64,000 nt of DNA from Clostridium yunnanense (GCF_016595795.1 NZ_JAENHN010000010.1:372001-436000), one strand, 5' to 3'. Counted from the stretch's first letter, positions 18,869 to 29,127 are shown. The notes: generated from the sequence alone by a model not told the origin. A program made the numbers and translations.

Positions 18869-21598
18869 ATGCTTAAAATCAAGAAATTACAATGTGAATA
18901 TAGAACTAATCCTCTAACTGTTGATACAAAAAATCCAAGGTTTAGCTGGCAACTTGAGTCTGATGGGCTAAATATATATCAAGCTGCATGGCAGCTTATA
19001 GTAAGAAAAGGAAATGAAATTGTATGGGATAGCGGGAAGCAAGAAAATAGAGAAACTCATGGTATACGCTATGCAGGAAGTGCTTTAGATTCAAAATCGG
19101 AATATTGTTATAAGGTTACAGTTTGGGACAATCAAGGAGAGATTGCAACTGAAAATGCCACATTTGAAACTGTATTTTTAGATAAAGGTGAATGGAGAGC
19201 TAAGTTTATTGAACCAGATAAATTGACTTCACTAAAGGAAAATCCTTTGGATATAACAAGAAATAAGTGGATGGAATTTGTGATGAAGACCATGCGAGGG
19301 GAACAAGCCGAGTATGTTGATGTTGATAAGTTGATGGAGACGCTTCCAGCTCAGCCATATCATCCAGCAGTAATGATGTATAAGAAGTTTAGGTTAGGTG
19401 GAAAAATCAATAAGGCTCGTTTATATATGACAGCTCATGGGGTATACGAATTTAAGATTAATGGAAATAGAATATCTGATGTTCAATTAGCACCTGAGTT
19501 TACTTCATATGACAAATTGCTAAAATATCAGGTTTATGATGTTACTGAAGGTTTGTCACAAGGAGATAATGCTATTGCGATAACAATTGCAGATGGCTGG
19601 TATAAAGGGAAAATCGCTATAGGAAAAGGTAATGATTATGGAGATAATCTGGCATTACTAATGGAACTTCATGTTACCTATGAGGATGGAAGTACTGAAT
19701 GTATATGCTCAGATGAAAATTTTGTTTATAGCTATGATGGACCTGTGCGCTATGCGGATCTATTCACAGGAGAAAAGCAGGATGCACGTATGAATGTTGA
19801 AAGCTTTGCTTCTACTGATATGGATACTTCTAACTGGAAAACTGTTCATGTAATGGATTATGGATATGAAAACATTGATGTTCAAACAAACAATTCTATA
19901 AGAACTGTTGCAGAGCTGGATATAAAGGATATATTGGTTACTCCGCAGGGAGATACAGTCTTAGATCTTGGACAAAATATTGCAGGTCATCTTAGAGTAG
20001 TAATGCAAGGAAAAGCAGGAACAGAAGTAACCTTTGAACATACTGAAGAACTCGATAAGGATGGAAACTTTATTTATCCATTTTCAGACTCTACAAGAGA
20101 GCAGAAGGATGTATTTATATTATGTGGAGATGGTGAAGAAGTTTTCGAACCAAGATTCACCTATCACGGATTTAGATATGTAAAAATTAAAGGCTTTGAA
20201 GGTACATTGAAAAAAGAGCAATTTAAGGGTATTGTAATAAGCTCAGATAACGAGATAAGTGGAAGCTTTCAATGTTCTAATGAAAAGCTTAATCGTCTAC
20301 AACAGAATATAATATGGAGTCAGAGGGCTAATACGATAGGAGTTCCAACTGACTGTCCAACAAGAGAAAAGGCTGGATGGACTGGAGATGTTGTGGTGTA
20401 TGGAAAGACTGCTTGCTTCAATCAGAATATGTATAAGTTTTTCGAGGAATGGTTGAAGAGCGTAAGATTAGAACAGCTTCCAGATGGTCAGGTTCTAAAT
20501 ACTGTTCCGATGATTAAAAGTTATATTCACATGAGCCTAGGGGGATCTTTAGGTTGGGGAGATGCAGTTGTGACACTTCCTTGGCAGTTATATAAGATTT
20601 ATGGTGACAAGACGGTTCTAGAAACAAATTATGAAGCTATGACAGCATGGATTGATTTTGTGGAAAAATCAGCTTATAATCAGCTTCCTCCTGAAGCAGA
20701 ATTAATGAACGGACGTCATTTAGAAAACCATCATTATTTAGTTAATACAGGCTTTCATCTTGGTGATTGGTTAGTGCCAAGTGTTAAGAATGCTGAAGGC
20801 TTTGCTGATGGACCGGCATCTTCTTACCTTACAGGTCACACTGTATCAACAGCTTTATTTGCAGCTATGACAGATATAATGAGGGAAGTAAATGAGCTTT
20901 TAGGACATAAGGAAAAGGCAGAATACTACGGAAAATTATGGAAACGAATTAGGGAAGCCTTTGAAGAAGAATATTTAATGGAAGATGGAAAACTAAAAAA
21001 TGACTTACAAGGACTTTATGTTTTGGCACTTCAGATGAATATGATATCAGAAGAAAAACGTGAACTATTGCTGAATCGTTTAGTTGAGTTAGTAAAGGCT
21101 AATAATGATTGTATGGATACTGGATTTATGTCGGTGCCATATATATTAGATGTGTTTAGTGAAAATGGAAAAAAAGATATAGCATACAAGCTACTATATC
21201 AAAATCAGTGTCCGTCATGGTTATATGAGGTAGAACATGGCGCAACTACAATGTGGGAATCCTGGAATGCCATAAAGCCTGATGGATCGAGAGATGGATG
21301 TTCCTTCAATCATTATGCCTTTGGATGTGTTGGAGAGTGGATATACCGCAATATTCTTGGAATAAGAAATTTGGGAGTTGGTTATAATGAGGTATTAATT
21401 ACTCCTGATTTTGATTGTGGGCTTGATTGGGCAAAGGGACATTATGATTCTATTCATGGTACGATATATGTTCAGTGGAAGAAGGAAGAAGGAAATATAA
21501 TTTTACAAGTAGAGATTCCTGTAGGTGTCATAGCACAATTGAAAGTAGGAAAAGACATAAAGACAATTGGTAGCGGGAGATATTCATTCGTTTGCTAA
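18869..21598 (+). CDS. Alpha-L-rhamnosidase, GH78 (3)
   Basis: A 909-residue GH78 enzyme and the most divergent of the four. It has an extra segment of about 50 residues (roughly 115-165, around WMEFVMKTMRGEQAEYVDVD) before the sugar-binding sandwich domain. The catalytic segment reads VPTDCPTREKAGWTGDVVVY, keeping the Asp, Glu and Asp, and GATTMWESWNA keeps the late Glu. It lies 117 bp after copy 2 and 35 bp before copy 4, without a terminator or operator, so it is in the same operon. Different loops suggest a different rhamnoside linkage or aglycone (inference). Confidence 0.92.
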   Translation: MLKIKKLQCEYRTNPLTVDTKNPRFSWQLESDGLNIYQAAWQLIVRKGNEIVWDSGKQENRETHGIRYAGSALDSKSEYCYKVTVWDNQGEIATENATFETVFLDKGEWRAKFIEPDKLTSLKENPLDITRNKWMEFVMKTMRGEQAEYVDVDKLMETLPAQPYHPAVMMYKKFRLGGKINKARLYMTAHGVYEFKINGNRISDVQLAPEFTSYDKLLKYQVYDVTEGLSQGDNAIAITIADGWYKGKIAIGKGNDYGDNLALLMELHVTYEDGSTECICSDENFVYSYDGPVRYADLFTGEKQDARMNVESFASTDMDTSNWKTVHVMDYGYENIDVQTNNSIRTVAELDIKDILVTPQGDTVLDLGQNIAGHLRVVMQGKAGTEVTFEHTEELDKDGNFIYPFSDSTREQKDVFILCGDGEEVFEPRFTYHGFRYVKIKGFEGTLKKEQFKGIVISSDNEISGSFQCSNEKLNRLQQNIIWSQRANTIGVPTDCPTREKAGWTGDVVVYGKTACFNQNMYKFFEEWLKSVRLEQLPDGQVLNTVPMIKSYIHMSLGGSLGWGDAVVTLPWQLYKIYGDKTVLETNYEAMTAWIDFVEKSAYNQLPPEAELMNGRHLENHHYLVNTGFHLGDWLVPSVKNAEGFADGPASSYLTGHTVSTALFAAMTDIMREVNELLGHKEKAEYYGKLWKRIREAFEEEYLMEDGKLKNDLQGLYVLALQMNMISEEKRELLLNRLVELVKANNDCMDTGFMSVPYILDVFSENGKKDIAYKLLYQNQCPSWLYEVEHGATTMWESWNAIKPDGSRDGCSFNHYAFGCVGEWIYRNILGIRNLGVGYNEVLITPDFDCGLDWAKGHYDSIHGTIYVQWKKEEGNIILQVEIPVGVIAQLKVGKDIKTIGSGRYSFVC

Positions 21599-21633
21599 GG
21601 TGTATTTATATAAATTTAAAGAGGTGAGAGAAA

Positions 21634-24351
21634 ATGTTGAAACCTATAAATTTAAAAACGGAATTGATGAATAATCCAATTGGAATTACAATAAAGCAAC
21701 CTAGGCTTAGTTGGAGTCTTATAAGTGACTCAAATAAAAGGTATCAGAAACAGAGTGCCTATCAGATCATTGCTGCAGAGAGTGAGGAGAACCTACGTAA
21801 AGAAATTTATATGTGGAATAGTGGAAAGGTATTCAGTGATAATACTTGCCATATTCCTTATGAACCAGAGCTAGAAAGTAGGAGTCGTATTTACTGGTGT
21901 GTAAAGGTCTGGGATCAGGATGGACAAGAGAGTGTTTATAGTGATACAGGATACTTTGAAACAGGATTATTTGAAAAGGAAGACTGGAGTGCAAAATGGA
22001 TTAATCCAGAGCTTGAAACAAATCCTGAAAAGAGATATCCAGCATCTTACATAAGAAAAGGCTTTAAAGTTGAAGCAAAATTGAAGGAAGCAAAATTATA
22101 TGCTACTGCTTGTGGCCTTTATGAGTGTTATATAAATGGTAAACGTGTAGGTAACCAAGTGCTGACTCCAGGGACAACTCAATATAATAAGCGTCTACAG
22201 GTTCAAACTTATGATGTGAAGGATTATATATTTGATGGAGGTAATGCTGTTGGTGTAGTACTTGGTGATGGATGGTTTAGAGGTATGAATGGAATGAATC
22301 GTAAAAGAAATATTTATGGTGATAACATAGCTCTGCTATTACAGCTAGAATTAGTTTATGAAAATGGAGTAAGAAAAACAGTAATCAGTGATACTTCATG
22401 GAAGGCTTCTCAAGAAGGTTTTATAAGGTTTAATGATGTACAGCAAGGTGAAACTTATGATGCCAATTTTTATTTAAGAGAGTGGTCAGATCCATATTAT
22501 GATGATTCAAATTGGCATGGAGTACTTGAGTATAGATGGGATAATAGTACATTAATTGGTTCAAATAGTGTTCCTATTACTGAACATGAACAATTTAAAC
22601 CTAAGATTATTTCCACTCCAAATGGAGAAACTGCATTAGATTTTGGACAAGATATGTCTGGTTATGTGTCTTTCAATATAAAAGGAAGTAAAGAAATAAA
22701 AGGAACTTGTATAACACTTATTCATGGAGAAGCATTGGATGAAGAGGGAAACTTTACACTCAAGCATCTAGAACCTTTATCTGAAAAAAAGCCACATATG
22801 AAGCAAGAAGTAAACTATATTGTTTCAGAAAAAGCTAATCAATATTATAAGACTTCTATGACAGTATTCGGGTTTAGATATGTTCTATTAAAAAATTGGC
22901 CTTATGAACCATTTCCAGAAGACTTTACTGCATATGCTGTGTATTCAGATGTTTCAGAAACTGGTAGTTTTACGTGCTCAGATGAGTTAATAAATAAACT
23001 AGTTTTAAATACAAAGTGGAGTCAAAAATCAAACTTTGTTGATGTACCTACAGATTGTCCTACAAGAGAACGATCTGGGTATACTGGAGATGCTCAGGTA
23101 TATGTTGAGACTGGAACTATGCTTATGGATGGGTTACAGTTTTTTAGAAAATGGCTGGCAGATTTACGTGCTACTCAAGCGCCAAATGGAAAAATAGCTA
23201 ATATCGCACCAATGCCAGATAAAAAGTTTTCGTTCTTTGATGGAAGTGCAGGTTGGGGAGATGCAATTGTTATTATTCCCTATAAGTTATACAAGCAGTA
23301 TGGAGATACTCAAGTTTTAAAGGAAAATTATGATTCAATGAAAGCTTGGGTTGACTTTGAGTTAGGAGAAGCTCAAAAATCACATATTTTACGAAAAATT
23401 TCTAGAAACCAATATAAAAAGTACTTATGGGATACTGGATTTCATTGGGGAGAATGGTTGGAACCTGGTCAAACAAATGCATATATTTCTAATATTATTT
23501 TTTTTGGATGTCCAGAGACTGCGACGGCATATATGCATTATTCTTGTAAATTGCTAGCAGAAGTAAGTGAAATATTAGGACATAATGAAAATGCTAAAAA
23601 ATATGCAAAAGCAGCTGAAAATTCAAAAAAAGCGTACCAGTACGAATTTTTAAGAAATGGTATAAATTCAGAGAGACAGTGCTTGTATGTTCGCCCATTA
23701 ATGTTTGGGATTCTGGAAAAAGAGGATGAACAAAAAGTAGCTGACAATTTAAATTTATTAGTTATCAAAAATAACTATCATATAAATACTGGATTTTTAT
23801 CAACTCCTTTCATATGTGAAGTGCTAGAGCGTTATGGATATTTAGATACTGCTTACCGTTTGCTTGAACAGAAAACTATTCCAAGCTGGTTGTATGCAGT
23901 GACAAAAGGAGCAACAACTATTTGGGAATGCTGGGATGGAGTCAATGAAGAAGGAAAGCCGAAAAATTCAATGAATCACTATGCTTATGGAGCTATTGTT
24001 GGATGGCTGTTCCGTTCTGTGACTGGAATAAAAGAACCTATTGATGGATATAAGAAATTCACTGTTGCTCCTAAACCAGGAGGCTCTTTGACTAGAGCCG
24101 AAGCAACGTATAATTCTATAAATGGGAAGATTAAGAGTAAGTGGCAATATATTGACAATATATTGCATGTTCAAGTAGATGTGCCTGTTAATACGGAAGC
24201 CACTATAATTTTGCCAGTTGATTTGATAGAAAAGGTAATAGAATTTCCTAATGACTGTAATCTAGTAATGCAGAATAATAGTATTTGTTGTAAGGTTGGT
24301 TCAGGATACTATAGCTTTATAATAGATAAGACTAACCATTACACGCACTAG
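21634..24351 (+). CDS. Alpha-L-rhamnosidase, GH78 (4)
   Basis: A 905-residue GH78 enzyme paralogous to copy 2. Catalytic segment VPTDCPTRERSGYTGDAQVY: the Asp, Glu and Asp are kept but the usual Trp of GWTGD is Tyr. GATTIWECWDG keeps the late Glu. N-terminal domains start NPIGITIKQPRLSW. AAAGAGGTGAG precedes the ATG, 35 bp after copy 3. The gene ends 80 bp before the esterase gene. No signal peptide. Confidence 0.93.
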   Translation: MLKPINLKTELMNNPIGITIKQPRLSWSLISDSNKRYQKQSAYQIIAAESEENLRKEIYMWNSGKVFSDNTCHIPYEPELESRSRIYWCVKVWDQDGQESVYSDTGYFETGLFEKEDWSAKWINPELETNPEKRYPASYIRKGFKVEAKLKEAKLYATACGLYECYINGKRVGNQVLTPGTTQYNKRLQVQTYDVKDYIFDGGNAVGVVLGDGWFRGMNGMNRKRNIYGDNIALLLQLELVYENGVRKTVISDTSWKASQEGFIRFNDVQQGETYDANFYLREWSDPYYDDSNWHGVLEYRWDNSTLIGSNSVPITEHEQFKPKIISTPNGETALDFGQDMSGYVSFNIKGSKEIKGTCITLIHGEALDEEGNFTLKHLEPLSEKKPHMKQEVNYIVSEKANQYYKTSMTVFGFRYVLLKNWPYEPFPEDFTAYAVYSDVSETGSFTCSDELINKLVLNTKWSQKSNFVDVPTDCPTRERSGYTGDAQVYVETGTMLMDGLQFFRKWLADLRATQAPNGKIANIAPMPDKKFSFFDGSAGWGDAIVIIPYKLYKQYGDTQVLKENYDSMKAWVDFELGEAQKSHILRKISRNQYKKYLWDTGFHWGEWLEPGQTNAYISNIIFFGCPETATAYMHYSCKLLAEVSEILGHNENAKKYAKAAENSKKAYQYEFLRNGINSERQCLYVRPLMFGILEKEDEQKVADNLNLLVIKNNYHINTGFLSTPFICEVLERYGYLDTAYRLLEQKTIPSWLYAVTKGATTIWECWDGVNEEGKPKNSMNHYAYGAIVGWLFRSVTGIKEPIDGYKKFTVAPKPGGSLTRAEATYNSINGKIKSKWQYIDNILHVQVDVPVNTEATIILPVDLIEKVIEFPNDCNLVMQNNSICCKVGSGYYSFIIDKTNHYTH

Positions 24352-24431
24352 GTTGTGAAGGAAAAAGGCAATCATATTAATTTAGATTAAGGTGACTTAA
24401 TGATAATAAAAGTAAAAGAGGTGTAAATTCA

Positions 24432-25325
24432 GTGGCAAGTCTTAGAATGAAGTTTTTTATAAAAATGTTGATGAAAACTAAAGAAATATACGATCCTAAT
24501 TTTCCAAAAGATTACATAAGGAGACGAGCTGAGAATGATGCAAGAGCTACTAAACTAAAAATAAAAAAAGGTATATCGATTGAACAACATAAAGTAAACG
24601 AAATCCCTATTGAAATTTTTAATCCGCAAAAAACTTTAAATGATAATATAATCTATTATATTCACGGTGGTGGATTTAATAATGGTTCTTTAATAAGTGC
24701 GAGGCCGTTTGCAGCAGAACTTGCACATAACCTAAACACAAAAGTTATTTCGATTCAATATAAACTTGCACCAGAGTATAAGTATCCAACTCAACTTGAA
24801 GAATGTATGACAATTTATAAGTGGCTTAAAGATGGAATGGCTAAAAATAGCAAAATAATTATACTTGGAGATTCGGCAGGAGGCAATCTTGCACTGACAC
24901 TTACACACTATATTATTGATGAAAAAGTGAGAAAACCTGAAGCAATATGTGTTATATCGCCACCAACTGATTTTAGTGGAAAGCTGGCATCAAGAAAAGA
25001 GAAAGAAAAAGTAGACTGTATTATAACTAAAAACTTTGATTTGGAAATCAGAAATACTTATATTGGAACTGCTAACTTAAATAATCCTTATATATCTCCT
25101 ATAAATGGGAGCTTTGTGGATTTTCCACCACTTAGGATAGATGTAGGAACTGAGGAAATGCTACTAGATGATTCATTATTGTTAGAAAAAAAGGTGAAAA
25201 GTGCTGGAGGATATGTTGAAACTCATGTATGGGATGGTCTTTGTCATGTTTTTCCACTATTCCCGATACCTGAAAAGAAAAAATATTATAATGAATTGAG
25301 AGCATTTATACAATGCTTTTCATAA
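24432..25325 (+). CDS. Alpha/beta hydrolase, HSL-type esterase
   Basis: A 297-residue cytoplasmic esterase of the hormone-sensitive-lipase family. The oxyanion motif HGGGF lies near residue 78, the nucleophile motif GDSAGGN near 146, and the Asp/His of the triad probably in DVGTEEMLLDD and LCHVFPLF near the end. The GTG start is set by AAAAGAGGTG upstream. As last gene of the GH78 operon it may remove acetyl or other acyl groups from decorated rhamnosides (inference); a terminator follows. Confidence 0.88.
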   Translation: MASLRMKFFIKMLMKTKEIYDPNFPKDYIRRRAENDARATKLKIKKGISIEQHKVNEIPIEIFNPQKTLNDNIIYYIHGGGFNNGSLISARPFAAELAHNLNTKVISIQYKLAPEYKYPTQLEECMTIYKWLKDGMAKNSKIIILGDSAGGNLALTLTHYIIDEKVRKPEAICVISPPTDFSGKLASRKEKEKVDCIITKNFDLEIRNTYIGTANLNNPYISPINGSFVDFPPLRIDVGTEEMLLDDSLLLEKKVKSAGGYVETHVWDGLCHVFPLFPIPEKKKYYNELRAFIQCFS

Positions 25326-25388
25326 ACTTAATAAATATGGTTTTATTAGAACTAGCATTTTAGAATAATAAATTAACTCTAAAATAAT

Positions 25389-25442
25389 TAAGTAAGGTGA
25401 TTTAATTGCACAATATTTTAGCAATTTAAATCACCTTACTTA
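25389..25442. terminator. Bidirectional terminator between esterase and AraC genes
   Basis: AAGTAAGGTGATTTAATTGC and GCAATTTAAATCACCTTACTT form a stem of about 20 bp between convergent genes. Confidence 0.85.
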
Positions 25443-25477
25443 AATTTCTGAAGAAAATATATAAATATGTATAAAGT

Positions 25478-26755
25478 TTAAGTATGTTTATTATTTAATC
25501 TAAAGTCCTTTGGCGTTACTCCAGTAAATTTCTTGAACACTTTTGTAAAATGACTCTGATCTATGAAACCTAAAATAGTGTAAATATCTGATAGAGGTTC
25601 ATCAGAAGTAAGTATCATTTTCTTTGCTAACTCAATTCGTTCTCTTTGTATATAATCACTAATAGTTAAACCAACTTCTTTTTTAAATAAGTGAGATAGG
25701 TAACTTGGATTCATGCCAATAGCTTCAGAGATATTAGATAAAGCAAGTTTATCTAATAAATGTTCAAAAATATAGTTTTTACATTTTATAATTGGAATAG
25801 AATGAGTAGACGTAGCTATTTTTACTCTCTCTGCGAAATCAATAAACATTTTAGGATAAAGGTTTAAGATATCTTTTATGCTACTTTCTTCCTCAACAAT
25901 ATGAATATAATAATCACCTAAGCTTAGAGCTAATTCCCAATCAAGGCCACCTTCCATAGCTGCGTGAGAAACTAGTGGAATAAAAGATATAAAGAGGTTT
26001 TTTTGATCTCTAAGTGGATTTTTATAAAGTTTTCCATACTTTTCAGCGGGTCTTTTTTCTAGAAACTCTATTAATTTATCTTTATTCCCTTCTTTTATAT
26101 AATTAAGTAGCTCAACCTCATATTTAGGTGAGTGATGAGAAAAACCGTTTTTTATATTTTCTAGCATATAGTTTTCAAAATCTTTCTTTCTTTCAGTTTT
26201 TGAAAATGAGTATCTTATCTGAGAAAAAGATTTATCATAAATATCTGCATTTTCTGTCAAAGTTACTATACTTAACTGCTTACGGTATATAAAGTAATGA
26301 AAAATCGAGCAAGCATTTATTAGAGTGTCATAGCTTATTACTGCCATACGCTGGTAGTAATAAAGTAAATCCTTTCTATGCTTAACTTGAATATTTAAAT
26401 TCTTTATAAGCTCATCAATAGCTTCTGTATTTATTTCAGAAAAAAGGCAAGGGCCTATAATAATAGTTCCTATAAATTTATGATCATCACGAATAACTAC
26501 GAAAGCATAATTTTCGAAAAATTTTGTGGAATTTGTAAAGACAGTAGTTGATTCTTCAATACTATCTAAGAATTGTTCATATAGAGTTACGTAATCTGGA
26601 TAAAGTGGGTTTGATATGTACTCATCTGGAAACTGGAGAATGCTCTCACCTTCACTGTCTAAGAATGTTATAGGAACTCGAAGCATTCCAAATATATTAC
26701 TGCACATATATTTCAAATCATCTATTAATACCATAGATTTATCTGCTAACTCCAT
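25478..26755 (-). CDS. AraC-family transcriptional regulator, paralogue 2
   Basis: A 425-residue paralogue of the regulator at 5151-6410 with the same layout: an N-terminal sensor-like domain (MVLIDDLKYMCSNIFGMLRV), a middle segment with LNYIKEGNKDKLIEFLEKRP and HAAMEGGLDWELALSLGDYY, and a C-terminal double HTH (AIGMNPSYLSHLFKKEVGLT, then FIDQSHFTKVFKKFTGVTPK). The two HTH domains are nearly identical in the recognition helices, so both probably read the same operators while the sensor domains differ. It is divergent from the TetR-SDR unit, whose promoter carries site 6. A CAAGGAGATT ribosome site precedes the start. Confidence 0.9.
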   Translation of the reverse strand: MELADKSMVLIDDLKYMCSNIFGMLRVPITFLDSEGESILQFPDEYISNPLYPDYVTLYEQFLDSIEESTTVFTNSTKFFENYAFVVIRDDHKFIGTIIIGPCLFSEINTEAIDELIKNLNIQVKHRKDLLYYYQRMAVISYDTLINACSIFHYFIYRKQLSIVTLTENADIYDKSFSQIRYSFSKTERKKDFENYMLENIKNGFSHHSPKYEVELLNYIKEGNKDKLIEFLEKRPAEKYGKLYKNPLRDQKNLFISFIPLVSHAAMEGGLDWELALSLGDYYIHIVEEESSIKDILNLYPKMFIDFAERVKIATSTHSIPIIKCKNYIFEHLLDKLALSNISEAIGMNPSYLSHLFKKEVGLTISDYIQRERIELAKKMILTSDEPLSDIYTILGFIDQSHFTKVFKKFTGVTPKDFRLNNKHT

Positions 26756-26871
26756 CTCATAATCTCCTTGTAAGCAATACTTTATTTAAAATAAGGTAAT
26801 TATAGCATAACTAATAAAAAATAGTACATTTATTAAAAAGTAAAAAATTTTATTTATAAAACGATTATAAG

Positions 26872-26922
26872 TACAAAAAGCCAAAAATAATACAATTATT
26901 TTGTCTTTTAAAATATTAATAT
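26872..26922 (+). promoter_or_regulatory. AraC-type operator/promoter, site 6 (TetR-SDR unit)
   Basis: TACAAA at 26872 and TACAAT at 26891 are 19 bp apart. At the +26 position stands TAATAT (26917), a weaker -10 box, and the AAAACC block of other sites is missing. Confidence 0.5.
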
Positions 26923-26968
26923 AAAGCCAAGTCAATATTGTACTTAAATAATGAAAGGTAATTCATTT

Positions 26969-27559
26969 ATGCAGTACTTAAAGGAAGAAGTAAGGTTAGA
27001 AATAATGAAAGCTGCTTTAGAAGAGTTTAAGCAGAATGGCTTTGAGAAAACCTCTATGAAAAATATTTCAAGTAATGCTGGTGTGGCTATAGGAAATATC
27101 TATAGATACTTCAAGAATAAGCAGGAGCTATTTAATGCTATTGTGGAACCTGTTCAAAGTTATATTACAACAGTTATATTTAATAAGTTTTTACCAGCTT
27201 CATCAGATTCTAGTGTAAGGTTCAATCTAATTGATCTAGTTGATAGCATTATGAATGTAGATTTAAGTTATAGTTCTGAGCTTATGATAATGGTTTATAA
27301 AAGTAAGGGAACAAATTATGAGAATACCAAGGGATATTTAATAGATCTTGTGTATGAAAGATTGACGCTAGAATACTTGCATATTTTCGAGAAGCAGAGA
27401 ATTGATAATTGTGAACAATTTTTACATGTGTTTGCAACAGTTTTAATTGATGGTATGTTTACAGTTCTAAAAAGTACTGAGAATGTAAACGAAAAAAGAA
27501 AACTTCTTAATCAATTATTACTGTTTTATTTTAATAAGTTGGATGAAAGATTTATTTAA
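26969..27559 (+). CDS. TetR-family transcriptional regulator
   Basis: A 196-residue TetR protein. The N-terminal HTH is clear: IMKAALEEFKQNGFEKTSMK, then NISSNAGVAIGNIYRYFKNK. The ligand domain (residues 60-196) is not assignable. I chose ATG 26969 because GAAAGGTAA lies correctly upstream of it; the earlier in-frame ATG at 26951 has no ribosome site. It lies about 70 bp before the SDR gene and likely forms a unit with it. Operator site 6 places it under AraC control too, giving two-layer regulation (inference). Confidence 0.88.
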   Translation: MQYLKEEVRLEIMKAALEEFKQNGFEKTSMKNISSNAGVAIGNIYRYFKNKQELFNAIVEPVQSYITTVIFNKFLPASSDSSVRFNLIDLVDSIMNVDLSYSSELMIMVYKSKGTNYENTKGYLIDLVYERLTLEYLHIFEKQRIDNCEQFLHVFATVLIDGMFTVLKSTENVNEKRKLLNQLLLFYFNKLDERFI

Positions 27560-27628
27560 AAAATTTTTAATCCAAAAATGAACGTATTTTCATTTTACAA
27601 ATATAAATCAAAAATAGGAGTGAAATTT

Positions 27629-29116
27629 ATGAATAACAAAAAAACTATTTTTTTAACAGGTGCATCAGGAAATATGGGACATGAAGGCTTTAAGCAGTTA
27701 CTAGATAGAAGAGATAAATTTAATATAGTAGCTTTGGTATTACCAACTGAGAGAGATAAAAAAATAATGGCAGTTTATGAAAATGAACCAGGTGTAAAGA
27801 TAGTATGGGGAGACCTGACAAACTACAATGATGTGCTAAAGTGTGTACAAGGTTCAGACTATGTACTACATGTTGGAGGTATGGTATCACCTGCTGCAGA
27901 TTATCTTCCAACAGTTACGACAAAGGTAAATATAGGAGCAGTTAAAAATATAGTACGTGCTATAAAAGCTCAAAAGAATCCAGATAAAATAAAACTAGTT
28001 TACATAGGAACTATAGCCGAAACAGGCGACAGAAATCCTCCAGTACACTGGGGTAGGGCTGGGGACCCAATAAAGATAAGTGTATATGATAATTATGCTA
28101 TAACAAAAACCATAGCTGAAAGAGAAGTAATAGAATCTGGACTAAAATATTGGGTATCTTTAAGACAAACAGGAGTTTTATATACTGCAATGCTAAATAA
28201 TCTAGATCCAATAATGTTCCATGAACCAGTGCAAGGTGTATTCGAATGGGCTACAGCAAAGGATTCAGGAAGACTTTTAGCTAATGTTTGTGAAGAAGAT
28301 GTACCAGAAGAGTTTTGGAGAAGAGTTTATAATATTGGCGGGGGAGAGAAGTATAGAACAACAAACTATGAATTTATGCAGAAAAGCTTCAGAGCTTTAG
28401 GTATGGAATTTGAAAAAGTTGTTGATTTAAACTGGTTTGCTACAAGAAACTTCCATGGACAATGGTATGAAGATTCAGATGTACTTGAAGAATATCTTCA
28501 TTTTAGAAGTGGTTCTGCAGATGAATTTATTGCAGAACTAGGTAAGAATGCACCATTTAAGATGAAACTTGCTAAGTTCGTGCCCTCAGGGATAATAAAG
28601 AAGTTTATAATGGAGCCTGTGGCAAACAAAGAGATTGGGACTATGTACTGGATGAAGCACAATGTTAAGGATAGAATAACTTCTTTCTTTGGTTCAAGAG
28701 AAAAGTGGCAAGCAATACCAACTTGGAAAGAATATAAGTATGTTGAACCTTCAAGAACGCCGAAAAGATTAAATCACGGATATGATGAAAGTAAACCTAA
28801 ATCAGAACTAGACATAAATGATATGAGACAAGCTGCTGAATTTAGAGGAGGAAAATGTTTATCAGAGACAATGAAAAAAGGGGATTTATATACAAAACTT
28901 AAATGGCAATGTGCTTTTGGACATGAATTTGAAGCTAGTCCTGCTTTGATTTTATTAGGAGGACATTGGTGTCCTGATTGTCTTCCAGCACCATGGAACT
29001 ACGATGAGGAGGCTAAGAGAAATCCATTTTTTGCACAAGTATGGTATCCACTGCATGACAAAGATGAAGCTAATTACTATGATGCAAGTATTATAAAGGA
29101 TATGAAAAGAGACTAA
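27629..29116 (+). CDS. NAD(P)-dependent SDR/epimerase with C-terminal zinc-ribbon-like part
   Basis: A 495-residue extended short-chain dehydrogenase. The Rossmann loop TGASGNMGHEG is at residues 9-19, the catalytic Tyr and Lys in YDNYAITKTIAERE near 170. After the SDR fold (about residues 1-370) the last 100 residues form an unusual extension with CAFGHEFEASP and GGHWCPDC, whose Cys/His spacing looks like a zinc ribbon. The start is set by ATAGGAG before ATG 27629. Substrate unknown; sugar-nucleotide epimerase, glycoside oxidation or aglycone reduction are possible. It lies inside the rhamnoside regulon. The tail appears to be part of the same ORF without a frameshift. Confidence 0.8.
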   Translation: MNNKKTIFLTGASGNMGHEGFKQLLDRRDKFNIVALVLPTERDKKIMAVYENEPGVKIVWGDLTNYNDVLKCVQGSDYVLHVGGMVSPAADYLPTVTTKVNIGAVKNIVRAIKAQKNPDKIKLVYIGTIAETGDRNPPVHWGRAGDPIKISVYDNYAITKTIAEREVIESGLKYWVSLRQTGVLYTAMLNNLDPIMFHEPVQGVFEWATAKDSGRLLANVCEEDVPEEFWRRVYNIGGGEKYRTTNYEFMQKSFRALGMEFEKVVDLNWFATRNFHGQWYEDSDVLEEYLHFRSGSADEFIAELGKNAPFKMKLAKFVPSGIIKKFIMEPVANKEIGTMYWMKHNVKDRITSFFGSREKWQAIPTWKEYKYVEPSRTPKRLNHGYDESKPKSELDINDMRQAAEFRGGKCLSETMKKGDLYTKLKWQCAFGHEFEASPALILLGGHWCPDCLPAPWNYDEEAKRNPFFAQVWYPLHDKDEANYYDASIIKDMKRD

Positions 29117-29127
29117 GACTTAATAAA

